Positions 23,148 to 36,242 are shown, counted from the first letter of the stretch. The stretch: DNA of 64,000 bases from Rhynchosporium graminicola (GCA_900074885.1 FJUW01000080.1:150376-214375); one strand, 5' to 3'. Notes: a model not told the origin generated them from the letters alone. Numbers and translations are program-made.

Positions 23148-24582
23148 GACGATGCAGACAAGATGGTGGGAGCAGATTTTTTAAACGGGGCAGATATCAA
23201 ATATGTAAGCTGCATTCAGATAGACGTGTTACACTCAAACCATGATAAAAAGGTAGATGATAACCCAAACAAATAGGATCTCGCATATGTAGGCCAACAG
23301 ACTGCAAAATGTTTCAGTCACCAATATACGAAAAGGGCTCACCGATCAGCCACTTTTCCGGTGGATGTCGTGCCACACAGCATGAAAATACCTCTACCAA
23401 CTCCAGTCAGAAGCAGCCGATCAAGGCACTGGCAGTTCTTGCAATGGAACAGAAGCATATGATGATATTTCACAACGGCTTTGTACTTCCGCAATCAGAC
23501 TTGGTTGAAACAATAGAGCAGTATCTGCGAATAATTTGCAGGTAACTGATTATGTATAGACATATTGGGACGCAATGAGCTGGTTTGGGTGTCCTGCGCA
23601 CGCCACACCAGCCATTCAACACTGTCTATTCTGTACCGTCAGCAGTAGAAATGCCTTCCCTTACGCGGAACACCATACTCGAATGAAGATTTAATACCAG
23701 CAGATTCGCGCTTCGTTCAAAGTAGGCAATCATAGAGGTAGCTTTTGTAGGATGTTGAACATCATGGTGGCAGCACGCAAGGGACTGGAGTCGCAAATCC
23801 GCGTCGGGATAAACCAAGCCTTCCAGGTTGCTTTACTTGAGGCTAGGCAAATAATCTCTGAATACGCAACGTAATCTTACTGTTCACCTGGCAAAGTCTT
23901 CAGCATACCTGTATAACCTAGGGTGCTAAAGGGGGATAGTTAAGTACTTGCCCCACATCTGCTATTCAGTACCGTTCTTAACTCTTGAATCATTCTCTAG
24001 GAATTATGATTATCTAATTTGAATAGTTCTTTTAAAATTTTTAAAGAAGGAACCGATAGAAACCCGTCCCCTGGTGATGATATATTTATTTATCCCTTAT
24101 TATACCTCCATTCACATACCAAACCGTCCAGAGACCGTCACTTGACGATTATTTTACACCTGCCCTTGCCTGTAAGGTATCATCTGACTATGAAGTTTGA
24201 CTTCAGGTGATATCCTGTTACCGTCTCGCGACGTTGGCATTGAGCAGTCCAATTTTCAGCCATATTATGCAATCTCGCTCAATCCTACATCAGAGTGCGA
24301 ATTGCCAGTCGCAGCTTCGATCATCTGTTCGGGTAGAAGGAAGGTGTCCACGAGAGAAGAACCCAAACGGGAAAGAATTAAGCGCAAGCCACTATCCCAC
24401 CTTTCGAACCTAAAGAAGGCATTATTTCCTCAAATCTCAACTCATACTCGAGTGCAAAGGAGGTGCAAGTATATCGCATCATAGCTCTCAATTCACTTTC
24501 AAAGACTTTCAGTTTCACACAAAATTGTTCATAATTCCAGACTGGCAAGGAGGATTGCCTGCATCACGTGACACAGTTCATC
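23148..24582. other. Intergenic region, no gene seen
   Basis: No recognisable coding segment. The frame 23309-23545 (+) has no family features. At its right end a palindrome TCACGTGA (24564-24571) stands 11 nt before the next start codon; this is the core bound by bHLH factors of the Cbf1 type, but at this spot it would lie in the leader. Confidence 0.5.
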
Positions 24583-25983
24583 ATGTCTGCCAAATCGCAT
24601 ATTCTGCTGGTAGGTAGTGGAGGACTTGGTACTATGGCTGCTTATAACCTTGAAGTGGGAGGACTAGCGACGATCACAGCAGTCCTGAGGTCAAATTACA
24701 AGGCTGTGGCGGACAATGGCTTCACCCTCACTTCAGTAGATCACGGCAATATCAAAGGCTGGAAACCAACAAACAGTCCGTATATATTTTCTATTCATGA
24801 CCATGGATTTTATTGCTAATGATCAAAAATAGTCGTAGATGCAATCCCAACGGCCGGAAAGGACAAACTACCTTTTGACTTCATCGTTGTAACAACAAAA
24901 AACGTAGCTGATATCAGTCCGACTGTAGCAGAGCTCATCGCTCCAGCTGTCACAGAAGGACATACTACTATTGCGCTGCTCCAGAACGGTCTTAATATCG
25001 AGAAGCCGATTATTGCTGCCTTCCCCAAGAACCCCGTTATTTCAGGTGTTTCTCTGATAGGAGCTACCGAGACAGCTCATTCTCATGTGTTGCATGATGA
25101 TCCTGGTGCGTAGATTTCATATAATAACCGAACGGGTCTGACGATATGGTAGATGAGCTGATCATCAGCCCTTTCGACAACCCGAATATTCCCCAGTATA
25201 TCTCCATAGCAGCAGCCAAGAAATTCGCTGAACTCTACAGCGCTTCAGGAAAAGTAGTCTGTGAGTACAACGAAAACGTAGGATTCGTAAGATGGAGAAA
25301 ACTTGTCTACAACGCTTGTTACAACTCAGCTTGTGCTGTTGTACGTATGGACACCAGTCGAATGCGGATGTACAAGTTCCCTATTGAAGATGTGGTGAGG
25401 CCATTGATGGTCGAAATAATTGCAATTGCAAAGGCGGCAGGCCATGATTTACCTGATGGAATCGCGGACAAGATGATCAATGCTGATTCAGAATTTACAT
25501 TCTTCGTATGTATAAGTCCTTTCTCATCGAAGTGAGATCTCTCCACTCATTACCGACTCTGTGATCTGTTAGAGAAGGACCCCACCATAGCTCTTCTGAT
25601 GAACAAATTCCACAAGGTCAGGCGCTAACGTTGTGCAGAGACCAAGTATGCTTCAGGATGTCGAGAAGGTAAGTTGGCAAAGCCTTTGGTGCTATTAGAC
25701 GCTTTCTGCAATTTTCGTTGATCGATCCGTACAGGGAAACTTCATCGAATTTGAGAACATTGTGGGGGAGCCACTGAGAGAGGCAGAAAAGTTGGGTGTT
25801 CCTGCACCCAATTTAAAGCTAATCTACGGAATGTTGAAGATTTTGCAGTATGTTCAAACTATGTTTCTCTTCACTATCTCGAAAAAGCGTGATAGGAGAC
25901 TGTACTTACTGACTTGAACTAGGTGGAAGACAATGGAGACCAAGGGATTGGTGAAGTTGCCTGTTGCTCCCCCTATGGCATAA
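24583..25983 (+). CDS. Ketopantoate reductase-like protein (ApbA/PanE family)
   Basis: Six exons (24583-24775, 24833-25105, 25153-25505, 25639-25668, 25735-25847, 25923-25983) encode 340 residues. The N-terminal Rossmann motif VGSGGLGTMAAYNL has its glycines at residues 11-16 and should bind NADPH. The middle TTKNVAD and LLQNGLNIE, and the C-terminal block FVRWRKLVYNACYN with the catalytic-type Lys, then SMLQDVEKGNFIEFENIVGEP, are classic for the family. Such fungal proteins are usually annotated as 2-dehydropantoate 2-reductases, but many are not involved in pantothenate synthesis, so the substrate is open. The third intron (25506-25638) carries a CTAAC branch site 10 nt before its end. It also contains a short in-frame segment (KDPTIALLMNKFHK) reachable from an alternative acceptor, which I treat as intronic. 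The first donor, GTCCGT, is unusual. Confidence 0.88.
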
Positions 25984-28578
25984 GTGTACTATCGTAGTAT
26001 TCCGTCCGTGATTAGGTTATGGTCATTGGATCGTGTGCGGTGTGCTCTAATTATCTATCCGACGGTCCTTATGACCGCTCCTGTTTCGAAAGTTTTGATA
26101 AAGCAATGTCATGCTCTCCTCGTGCGTTATCACTACTCTATCTGGACTTGAGAGGTGGAGATGACAAATTCGATGATTGTGTTGAGATGGCGATCAGTTC
26201 AGGCGAAATCCAGGCCACTATTCGATAACAGGCTCCTCTTCAAAGATTCCTCCCAGATAATCGTGAGGAATTGCCCAGCCTCAGGACCTCACTTTCCACA
26301 CCTCCGAATCCAGTTTCAAAGTAGTAGTGACATTTCAACTTAATTTACTAGTGTAACCGACCAGAAAGCCGTTTCTAGCGTTGACTCCCTTGCCCAAGAC
26401 TGCTCTGACCAGATCAGCCCCAGAACAAGCAATTGAGGCCCAAGTACCCTGGCGCTGATCATGACTTACAGGTCATTAACTAGAGAACAGAGCGATCCAG
26501 CGCTTTCCCTCTCTTTAACTTGCACTCCAGTGAAACGATGATGACAATAACTTTCCAATGTAAATGTCTTGTATTGGATTGCAGTAAACAAGGTTTTAGC
26601 TAGTTTTCTTCTCATCGAGCCTCTTAACGGGCTCTGTTCCGAGACCATCAGTACAGAGACCCCATGCGCTACAAGAAGCATCAAGACCTATGAGAGTATC
26701 AATGTTCACGAAGTTCTCGCCGACGTTCTCGCCAATCATTCGGCAGAGCTACATTTATTTTGCTCGGCTGGCAATGCCAAGTGCCAAATTTGTTGACATG
26801 AATCGAGACCCCTACTCGTAAGCGAGTAGCAAGCTTGGCAAGCCTCACAAGCACTGTTTCGTCATTCCACATGTGGTTGGAGAAGGAAAGCATGATCGAG
26901 TACGCTTTTGCTAAAGCCCTCTAACGAGATAAGTCTTCTCACGAGATAGTCGTTGAATAGTCTAAGCTGTTTTAGTGGCGGAGACTGAGGCAAAGGTTGT
27001 CATCCACGATAACGGCAACTGATCTGAAATAGCACGAAGAATACCTTGAATTCGAAAGATCTACAAATGCTCTCAAGAAACCTGTCGATTAAGCCCCAGA
27101 AGCACCATAGAAGCACCATAGAAGCACTCAGTAGTCATGTCACTTCTTGTGATGCATTTACATGCATCAATCTCTACTCGTACAACCCAGAGTCTCCATT
27201 CCAGCCAGCTACACGTCTCCTACTCGTAAAAAGTCTTTGTCGGACCACAAGTGAAACTGCCCACCCTATTCATCTATGCAGGATACCCATAAGTACTCAA
27301 GTTAGCGTGGCCAGAGAACTGTATGAAATATCATCAATATGCTCGATATTCGTGAGAGAAGGGAAGAGCTTCCCTCGACGATTTTATTGCAACCTTGTGA
27401 ACTTCTGCATATGTCTGAACAGTTTTTGCTGCTGTGAAGCCAACGGACTGTGCCCGGGACAGGTTCGAATGAAGAGACGTTATACACCCTGTTATAGTTA
27501 TCAGACTTGCGGGAGTTGAGAGTAAAGAAAATACTGACTGAGAGGGGAGGAAAACTACCATGGAGCTGTAAGGCTGGTGCAGCTGGTGTACGCCAGAGGA
27601 ACAGCGATGGAGATGCATTCGCCTTTCCAGTTGAAATCTGAGCACATGATTACCTGTATTGTGCGTGAGACTCTCGATCCATCTGATTTGAATGTTAAAA
27701 CTCACTGCACCATACTGCGGCTCATCACGAGAATCGATAAGATTGGGTAGGACAGTTGCTCCCCACACATGAGGCTATATCGAGTGTGAGAAGTAGAGAC
27801 AACATGGTAGCGATTACTGTTCCAGCTCTTGAAAGCAAGAAACAACGAAGGGTTTGAGGTGCAAGCAGGACTTCATATAACGTGTAGATTTGCAGATGTT
27901 CGTAATTCTTGACCAGTCATGGGCTCAACGAATCAACGGGAACACCGTACCTGTGCGAGCCAAACATTTCTGAGCACTCGTATCAACAAACAGGCAACAC
28001 TGCAATGTGCAATGTACAAAGGCTGCCTCTCTCACGTCAGACTTTACCTACCGTTATTTTAGCCAGAGTATTTGCCGATAACATGGAAAGTCACCATACA
28101 TCCTCACCAGGCTAAGCTACGCAGACATTGTCAACATGACGAAGGGATCGCGAAGGACAAATTGAAAAGGGCCTCTCGAAGTCCGGTAAAGAGCCCAAGG
28201 TATTCTCTTAGAAAAAAAATGAGGTATCGAGAACCGGCTTGAGGAGCAACACCACCTTCAATCTGATATTGAGATTCACATCGTGATTTTACTCTCGTTG
28301 ACGGACGTGAAGCAAGCAGCGGTAAGCTGGACAAACAAAATTTAACCACGTAAATACTTGTATTGTAGGTTCAGACCAACTCTATCTGTAGACGTCACAA
28401 CAGTCGAAATAGGTCGATGGTTATCACCCCACGCCAAACAATAGCCCGAAATAGAGTTTACCTAGCGTACGCCTTACCCGTGACCCCATAACTCCATAAA
28501 CAAACAATCTTCAGCCTTGTCTCTTCTCATCCAGCCAACCCTCTTCACACTTCCTCATACCTATGGCCAATCTCCGCA
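25984..28578. other. Long intergenic region, no gene seen
   Basis: At 2.6 kb this is one of the larger gaps in the gene island. A partial tandem AGAAGCACCAT duplication lies near 27098-27125. The minus-strand frame 27334-27768 (MWGATVLPNLIDSRDEP) is the longest but shows no family signature; it might be a decayed gene. Confidence 0.5.
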
Positions 28579-29743
28579 ATGCTCCCTCCAATAGACGAAT
28601 CAATTCTGCAAAGCAATCCCAAATTCGCAGCCTTACATAACACGCTCGTGAAGCAAATACTCAACGCGAATGGCTCCACGAAGTTCCACCCTGCGCAGAA
28701 AGAGCGGGATGCTGTATCTGAGGTCTGGACCACTATCCTTTTCCTGTAGCCTTATGACGAACTGCATATGTGAGGTAATGAAAATCTTGGGATACTCTAC
28801 TGACATTATGTTTGCAATTCAGGCATTAAGAACCTCTCGTCTCCGCAGCGCGAAATCGCAATTCCTGAAATCCGCACTTCGGAATCTCGATCTCTCATCT
28901 ACTCCAGCTACAAGCACTACCTCTTCCAACAATACAGCCCCAAAACTCAATCGAACTTCCACCCAATCTCAATCCTCAAGAACACAATCTCAAACCCTCC
29001 CACCAGACCTCCTCGAACTCCTCCTCCTCCTCTCCTTCTACCTCAATTCTCCAGCGGGTATGCTCACGTCTCAGCAACTCACCCTCCTTCTTAACACACC
29101 CACATGGACGTGCCTTCCTTGCCATCTCCCTAAAATCAGCGCTTTGATCTCCACACATCTACACACACATATGCTCGCCCTATGTCGTATCCTTACACCA
29201 GCCACTAACCCTTCCTTCCTCCACCGCACAATACCCAAACTCCTTCCCACAATCTCCTCCTTACAAACGTCCAACCTGCAGCAGAAAGCCGAACTGGCAG
29301 AAAGGAGAATTAAACTAGCAACACACACCACAACCCTCCTAACACTCCACCATCTAGCCACGCACCTTCTAATCCGTATCCTTGAGCAAACCTCCCATGG
29401 GCTTTTGGCGCGCCACATAAAAGCTCGGTCGGAGTACTTAGCCCTTCGAGCGGGGCAATTGGCCACTGAAGTTCGGGGACTGAAGAAGAAGGGTGAGAGA
29501 ATTGTGTATAGTGAGGAAGTCAAAGGGGCGCTGGAGACGTATGTTGGGGAACTGAGGGGTGGAAGGGAGAGAGGACGGGAGAGGAGGACGCAGGCTGAGA
29601 GGGTATTGTGGGGATATGGCGTTGGAAGAGAGGACAGAGGGGAGAAGGACAGGGTTATGAGGGAGATTGCGAAGGTTTATGGGGAGTTGGTTAGGGAGGT
29701 TGAGGAGGTGGGGCAGGATGTTGAGAGGTTGAGGGGAAGGTGA
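28579..29743 (+). CDS. Hypothetical helical protein, Leu-rich with C-terminal coiled coil
   Basis: Exons 28579-28722 and 28823-29743 give 354 residues. The start MLPPIDESILQSNPKFAALH and the run HPAQKERDAVSE before the intron, continued by RTSRLRSAKSQFLKSAL after it, read as one conserved helical N-terminus. Residues about 70-95 are Ser/Thr-rich linker. Then come hydrophobic helices (PPDLLELLLLLSFYLNS; LISTHLHTHMLALCRIL) and a charged C-terminal coiled coil (LVREVEEVGQDVERLRGR). The donor taken is GTCTGG; a donor at GTATCT 12 nt earlier is also possible and would remove three to four residues. No transmembrane segment or signal peptide. The helical/coiled-coil layout resembles cytoskeletal adaptor subunits such as augmin, but that is only an impression. 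It converges with the aminotransferase gene. Confidence 0.7.
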
Positions 29744-29997
29744 TATGAATCAATTGGATGTGGTGCGCATACATGCTCTATTCACGCCAACTCGATGAAT
29801 ACGATTATGAGAGCTTTCGGTATCCAGAGCATCCTTATATTCAATCTACAAGAGCGGCAAGGCGACGTGGAGAATCATTGGATATATTAGGTGACGTGTT
29901 TGTACATTCTGAGAATCCCTATAGGTGTAGTCCAACCATCTAGCCGAATTCAAGCTCATCTCAGACCATCCCAGCCCAGCCATATCTTCACCCGCAT

Positions 29998-31631
29998 CTA
30001 TGGCTTAACGGCATGGATAGCAGCAGCAAGCCTCTTGACATTCGCAGATGTGATACCGGCGACCGAAATTCTGCCATCCTTGGTAGCGTAAACAGAGTGC
30101 TGATAAGCGAGATAAATATTAGCCGAATTCAGTATCAACAGGCGTACCCAAAGTACGCAAGATATCTCACCTCCGTAGCCAGCTTATCCATCTGCTCAGG
30201 CGTAAGTCCGGTGTAAGCAAACATGCCGATCTGGCTTGTGATGTGACTCCAATCATGCTTAGATCCCAAGTTCTCAAGCTCCTTCTTCAATAGTGCACGC
30301 ATAGTGATGATACGATCGGCCATACCCTTGACCTCACCTAACCACTGCTTGTTCAGGGCTTTGTCGTTGAGAATCTCGGAAGCAATACGGGCGCCATGAA
30401 CGGGAGGGTTGGAGTACAAGGGGCGCACGAGGATCTTGATTTGTGAGTCGATACGCTTGGCTTCTGCAGCGTCGGCACAGACGATTGAGAAGGCGCCTAC
30501 ACGCTCACCGTAGAGACCCTATTTATGATTAGTATAGGAACTTAGTTTGAAGTCCTGGTAAATACTTTCGTACCATATTCTTAGCAAACGATTGCGCGAG
30601 GCAGATGTTGTGTCCCTCAGCAATGAAGTGACGGATTGGGAAAGCATCTTTGTCGGTATCTCCTGAAGCAAAGCCCTGGTAGGCCATGTCGAAGAATGCA
30701 TAGTGGTTACCAGCCTTGACAGCATCACTGATCTCCTTCCACTGCTCAGGAGTAGGATCAACACCAGTTGGGTTGTGTGCGCACGCATGAAGCAGGAAAA
30801 TGCTGCCTTCCGGAGCCCCCTTGATATCTGCCACCATACCCTCGAAGTCCAAACCGATGGTATCCTTGTTGTAGTATCTGTACTTCTCAACCTCCAATCC
30901 AGAGTCCTTGAACACTGCTCCGTGGTTTGCCCATGATGGGTTGGGAATATAGACCTTCTTTGCGCCTGGGTAGTGGCGTTGGAGGAACGCACCACCAATT
31001 CGGAGAGCGCCGGTTCCGGAGATGGATTGTGTAATGACAACACGGTCGAGAGCGCTGGATCCAGGACCGTATGCGAGGAGAGCAGCGGCTTTGGTGAATT
31101 CGGGCACTCCAGTGATACCAGCGTATTCCTTGTTTAATTGTGCTGACACAACTTTGTCTTCGGCGGTTCGTACGGAGGGGAGAACGTATGGCTTTCCTTG
31201 GTCGTCACGGTATGCGCCAACACCTGTGAAAGGCCATCAGCACTACCAGTTTGAAACGAGAGAAGCTGTCGTACCTAAATTGATCTTCTCCTTGAAGCTG
31301 TCCTTCTTGAAAGCTTCGGTGATACCTGTATGCTGTTAATAGGAAACAACCATTATGTTCTCACTCCACTTCTGACGTACCTAGGATAGCCTTCACGCAA
31401 GCAACCCGTTAGCATTTTGGGCAGCTGTCGAGAGAATCACACACTTACATCCTATCGCAGGGTTAGTGAACATTCGGCACGTCAATTCGCAAGACAGTCA
31501 TGACTTACAGGAGGTCCTTGGGGTACATTAGCCCATGTTGACGCTTGGCGGGACGCGACAGCTACAGAGCTCTTGGTCGTGACGCCACGGGAAACAGCCT
31601 GGCGGCTTGCTACTCTGACGGAAGACAACAT
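29998..31631 (-). CDS. AAT1: Aspartate aminotransferase, mitochondrial
   Basis: Seven exons (31509-31631, 31449-31451, 31381-31390, 31275-31325, 30574-31223, 30171-30518, 29998-30099) give 428 residues. The first about 30 residues ([16 protein letters not shown]) form an Arg/Ser-rich mitochondrial presequence. Family motifs in order: [52 protein letters not shown], and [17 protein letters not shown] with the PLP lysine at about residue 277, then [10 protein letters not shown] and [12 protein letters not shown]. The enzyme swaps amino groups between aspartate and 2-oxoglutarate and runs the malate-aspartate shuttle. The second and third exons are only 3 and 10 nt, needed to keep the conserved DAILG. 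The fold and active-site residues are complete. Confidence 0.95.
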
Positions 31632-33827
31632 GGCGATATATGTATGGAGGATTACCAGGAGCGAATGAAGTCGTAGATAGGTTGATTGGAGAGAGAGGGT
31701 GAAAAAGAGTGAAGTCAGGCTGGCGAGGCGAGAGTGAGCTGTTCCGTCTGACAAAGTACCTCATGGGGAAGAAATTATTTAGTGCCAGGTCATTTAGCCG
31801 GTGGATGGAGATCCCTCGGACTTCCTGCAGACCGACATCATCTCATCTCTTTCATGCTTGGCCACTTTATTTATATTTACCGAGTAAATTTATGTAAATT
31901 TATATATTTAATTGTTGACTTTTGGATCACTATTTATGATATTAAAAAATACTTCGGCCCCAGGATCATTTTACTTCATCTACATCGCCTGCAAGCGAGT
32001 TAGCACTAGAGATTGGTATATCCTCAACCACCGAGGTCAATAAAATCTACAGGATGCTAAGGTCAAGTTTAATAGCCATTGCGAATCCCGAAATAAGGTC
32101 AAATACTTTAAAGACAAGGTCGTCATGTTTCAAACCATTCGGACGATCTCATTCTAGAAGGCTAAATCTGGGGAAATGCAATTCCTAGGGCTGAGTGGAG
32201 ATCTGTGTCAATGCGAAGCTATCCATTTGTCAGATGCCAAACTAGCTAGATACAAGACTCACAAGCCAATACTACAAACATGAATAAATAACAATGCAAG
32301 AGCCGAAAGTGTCTCTAGAGGTGCGAGAAACCATAGACGACTCAATCCACACAGTATTCGCGACAAAAACGCAGCTCCCCAAACATGTATCTGAGGATCC
32401 TTTTGACTGTAACTGACGTTTCGCAGAACTAATATCTACCAGGAATCGAGAAACCAAAGTTGAAGTCAGCCACAAGCGACCGACTCAAAATCCGGCGTCA
32501 GCTGAAAGTGAGGCTGTCCGGTGGAAAGTACCTTGATGTATCACGACTGTAACCTAGGCCAGACTCCAGAGAGCAGCGGCTGGAATATAGCCCATTCGGT
32601 CGGACACTGCTGCCATTCTCTTCCAGGGAAGAGCATTAAGATATTTTTGAAAAGCGATTCAAAGATTGTCGACCTAGATGATAAGGTCATAAGGATGACA
32701 TTAAAGTAGGTCGACTGACGTTCAAATAAAGCGTCCCTGTAAACATTAAGGGTCGTTGTCTCTTTTAACAAGAAAGATGGTTATGTGGACACATTGCACT
32801 GAGTAAATTATTTCTTTGTGCTTATTAACGGACAGTATTTGATGATGCCACCTCACTCAAAGTATAGTATTGTCTGTTTGATCATATTCCATGGTGCTTG
32901 AGACGTACCGCCATCTCCGTTTTGGTGGTTCGAATCATATCGCAATACAAATCACACTTAGTTCATGGTAGTGATAGGTGAAAGAGTAAGCTTAGTCTGC
33001 CACTCACTCGTTTCAAAGAATTGGGAACGCCGGCCAGATGGCTAGAATCGTAGGCTGGTTTGATTCCCCGATTCATCAACTCCAATCGCCATATTTATTC
33101 CTTCTCTCCTTCTATTAGATCAACAGTACCCTATCATAACAGATGAGAGACATCTTACATGTCATCTCAATAATCTCAACTCATGAAGTTTCGCACCTAC
33201 AACATCCCCTTCCTCGTTTCTTCGCCCTGCTTATGCAAATATGATTCCCGTTGCAATAAAAGCATATGTCCCAGGTGTACATCTTTCCTTTCCACGCCAC
33301 GCCATTGAATCACACCAATAGCAGACCATCTAAACCAAATGGCCCCAGAATATGGGTATAAGACTTTCAGCCCGTGGCCAAAAATTCCCTTGGTGTTCTT
33401 GGATGCAGCACGAAAAGCGAACCAAAACAACAAATCTGTCCGACCAGGAGAAGCAAAACTCCTGAATAACGATTCCGCGAGCGCCATGTTTGAAGGACAG
33501 AAACACAATATAATACAAGTTACTCCTCTTGGTCTAACGGAATATTCCGCCGACCATGTGAGATGAGTACGGATGATGATGACGGTGCAAGGAAACGAAA
33601 AGCAATCGTATTCGTCAGGTTATTTGATTTTCAGTTAGTCCCACAAGTGTCACGCTGTTTGTTTTGAGTTGACATAGAAACAATTATCGTTGCTGTGAAT
33701 CGAAGGTCTCGACATTGGCGGACTTCTTGCGATACAGTCAAAACAGCTGCTTTGGGTTCATTTCGGGTGTGAAGCGTGCTGTGGGAATTGGAAAATTTTG
33801 AAGGGCGCCTAGGTGATGTCGTGACTC
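31632..33827. other. Intergenic region, no gene seen
   Basis: This stretch of 2.2 kb lies between the start of the aminotransferase gene and the end of the PtaB-like gene. The part near 31.85-31.95 kb is AT-rich. A GGTTCGAATC at 32927-32936 resembles a tRNA T-loop, but no pairing arms surround it. Frames of 60-100 codons are unremarkable. Confidence 0.5.
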
Positions 33828-36242
33828 TCAGGCTGGGTTGCCCTTCTGCCTCTTTCCGCCTATTCTTGGACTTGGTTTGACCGCGGTTTTCGAAGTGCCG
33901 TTCACTTGTTGTTGGTTTTCTTCTTCTGCCTTTACTGTGCTTGGCCTCCTACGTTTATTACTTGCGTTAGGACTGGTATTTGCACTCGGGCCGCTGGAAC
34001 TGGTTCCGTGTTGGCTATGTTGGAGTTGCATACCAGGAGCTTGAGCAGGACTACCCTGTGGTCGTGGAGAACCATCAGGAAGGACAAGATGAGACGCTGC
34101 AGGGGATGCGCCGAAGTTGGCCATACTTGGCGTTCGCGGACCGACCGGATTTTGTTGTGCACCTGGGTTGTTGGCAGCATTCGTGGCAGCAACATTAGTG
34201 ACATATTGGTCCAAGGCGCCATAAGGATCCAATGTCGAGTTCTGATGGGAATAATTGAACAACGGATTCATCATACCAAGGACTTCAGCAAGCTTGGAAC
34301 GTCAGACATTGATATTTGGGAGAAGCCGCGAGACTTACTTCGAGATATCTAAACACTGCAGGGGTGATTCCCATGCTTGGCTTCACCTTCGATTGAGGTA
34401 GATCGATTTCAGGGGGAGGCTGCGGTGGCGACTTCATTGCTTTGGCCTTTTTCTTATTCATCTCGGGCGATTGTTTACCATCTGGCGGAGAGTTGACCTT
34501 GTGCCATTCCTTCTGCCACTCGTGAAGGGGTCTTGCAGCGGTGATGATCTGTGTCCTTGGCAAATACTCCTCATGACTGCTCGTAACGAATTCGAGAAGC
34601 TCAATCTTCTGGTCTGCATCAAAGTGAGCTTTTAGTGTGCCGCTAGCAACAAGCTGTGATATATTAGCAAAGTCAGAGACAACTTTTGATCAATTGTACC
34701 TGTGAGCCGTTATCGAACCAGTATACGAAACTTGATTTCTGGCTCTCAATGTAATGCCCGCTATTTGGTAGTTCCTTCTCTGTTCCACGCTCCATGATCA
34801 TTTGCATATTTTTAATGCCACTTTCGAAGTGTGTATGAAAGTACCTCGCCAGTGCCGGAAACGTGATCTCGTATTGCTTATTGGAAGTCTCGTCAACGAG
34901 CCAAACGGAGTGTCGAAGGACTCCTTTCGGGGAGAAAAAACGGTCGACAAATGTTAACCAATATTGCAGGTCGTCTCGTTGTTTGGATCCCTGCGCAGCG
35001 AGTCTTTGAGTACCATTGGCCATATATGATGATAGTGATTTCGAGCTTACCCCAAAATTACTGAGATGGTCGCCGAATTGCATCAGTTTCATTAGACACT
35101 GGCCTTTCATCTTCTCTCCTTGTCTTTGCTGCTGTTGTTGAAGCATGGCCGCTGCCGCTGCCTGCTGCTGCTGCTGCTGCTGTTGCTGTTGTTGTTGCTG
35201 CTGCTGCTGTTGCTGTTGAATGCTAGCTTGCTGGGGTTGTGAGACTTGTGCGGGCTGTTGCGCTTGGGCCTGAGGGGGCTGCTGTGGTTGTTGAGGTTGG
35301 CCTTGATTCTGAGCCTGAGTCTGAGCTTGATTCTGCTGAGCAGCGGCAGCTGCCTGGGCCAGTTGTTGTTGATGGGCCTGCTGCTGCATCATAGCATTTT
35401 GGGCTTGGGCACTCTGTACTTGCTGTGCATTCATCTGTCCAGGTTGGCCTTGGCCGTTCCCTGCTTGTTGCATTGCCATCTGTTGAGCTAGAATTAGTTG
35501 CTGCTGCTGATGCTAAACGTATTAGCGCCGATCGATGGCAGGACAGGGGTTTGAGAACTGACATGGTGTTGAGCTTGAGCCTGCTGCTGCTGCTGCTGTA
35601 GGCTGTGTGCATCTACCTGCTGTTGCTGGGCTTGGAGATGTTGTGGAAGATTGACAGGTCGGGCCATAGGGTTCCCCCGCATCGCATGGAATTGGGCTGG
35701 AGTCATTTGATTCATAGCCCCGTTTTGCATATTCATGGGAATGCCGCTGTACTGTTGAGCTAACATAGCCTGTCTTTGAGCGTGCTGCGCCTGTCGTTGC
35801 TGTATCATTTGTTGTTGTTGTAATTGTAATTGAGGATTGCCCGCGACTAAGTAAGAGTAGGGTCAGCGTCGACCCGTCAAAAATCGTCGGTATGACCTGT
35901 GCAAAAGGTCCCAACTTGATAATACTTACACATGGCCTGCTGTTGCTGTTGCTGTTGATATAATTGTGCCTGCTGGGCTTGGCCTGGATTGAGGTGATGT
36001 AAAGCGTGTTGGCTTGGCCCCCCAGCACCTGGAGGCATGCCACCCATCATCGCTCCTCCTTGACTAACTTGTGGTCCTGGTCCAGAGACTCCCATCTGCA
36101 TTTGTTGCTGCATGTTTGGGCCTGGCTGACCCTGTTGTCCCTGACTATGCGCTACGGCCATGGGGTGGCCTTGGGCCATACCCGGATGTTGTTGCTGCAT
36201 TGCACCTGGATGTGGTGAATATGATTGCAAACTGGTCATCAT
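33828..36242 (-). CDS. ptaB: PtaB/LDB1-type LIM-domain-binding co-regulator
   Basis: Five exons (35930-36242, 35563-35846, 34700-35512, 34339-34653, 33828-34292) encode 729 residues. Residues 1-330 are Gln/Met/Pro-rich, with a pure run of 19 Gln at about 298-316 coded by mixed CAG/CAA. Residues about 330-530 match the LIM-binding (LDB/SEUSS) fold: LMQFGDHLSNFG, YWLTFVDRFFSPKGVLRHS, FPALARYFHTHFESGI, and SSFVYWFDNGSQ continued after the intron by LVASGTLKAHFD. The tail holds Pro/Ser-rich sequence and the nuclear-type NKRRRPSTVKAEEE. Fungal relatives (PtaB of Aspergillus, Mfg1 of yeasts) act in the nucleus with SomA/Flo8-type factors in adhesion, hyphal growth and biofilm formation. Here the role is inferred from the family. 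The frame is exact across all four introns. Confidence 0.9.

Noticed and set aside
27334..27768. Minus-strand frame of 144 codons starting MWGATVLPNLIDS
   Set aside because: No family signature; could be a decayed gene but nothing supports a specific call.
28976..29523. Minus-strand frames opposite the hypothetical gene
   Set aside because: Antisense to the 28579-29743 coding region; explained by its codon use.
32927..32936. GGTTCGAATC, a tRNA T-loop look-alike
   Set aside because: No T-stem pairing and no acceptor, D or anticodon arm around it.
35155..35222. CTG/TTG repeat resembling a microsatellite or array
   Set aside because: It is coding: the mixed CAG/CAA Gln run of the PtaB-like protein. 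No spacer structure, so no CRISPR-like array.
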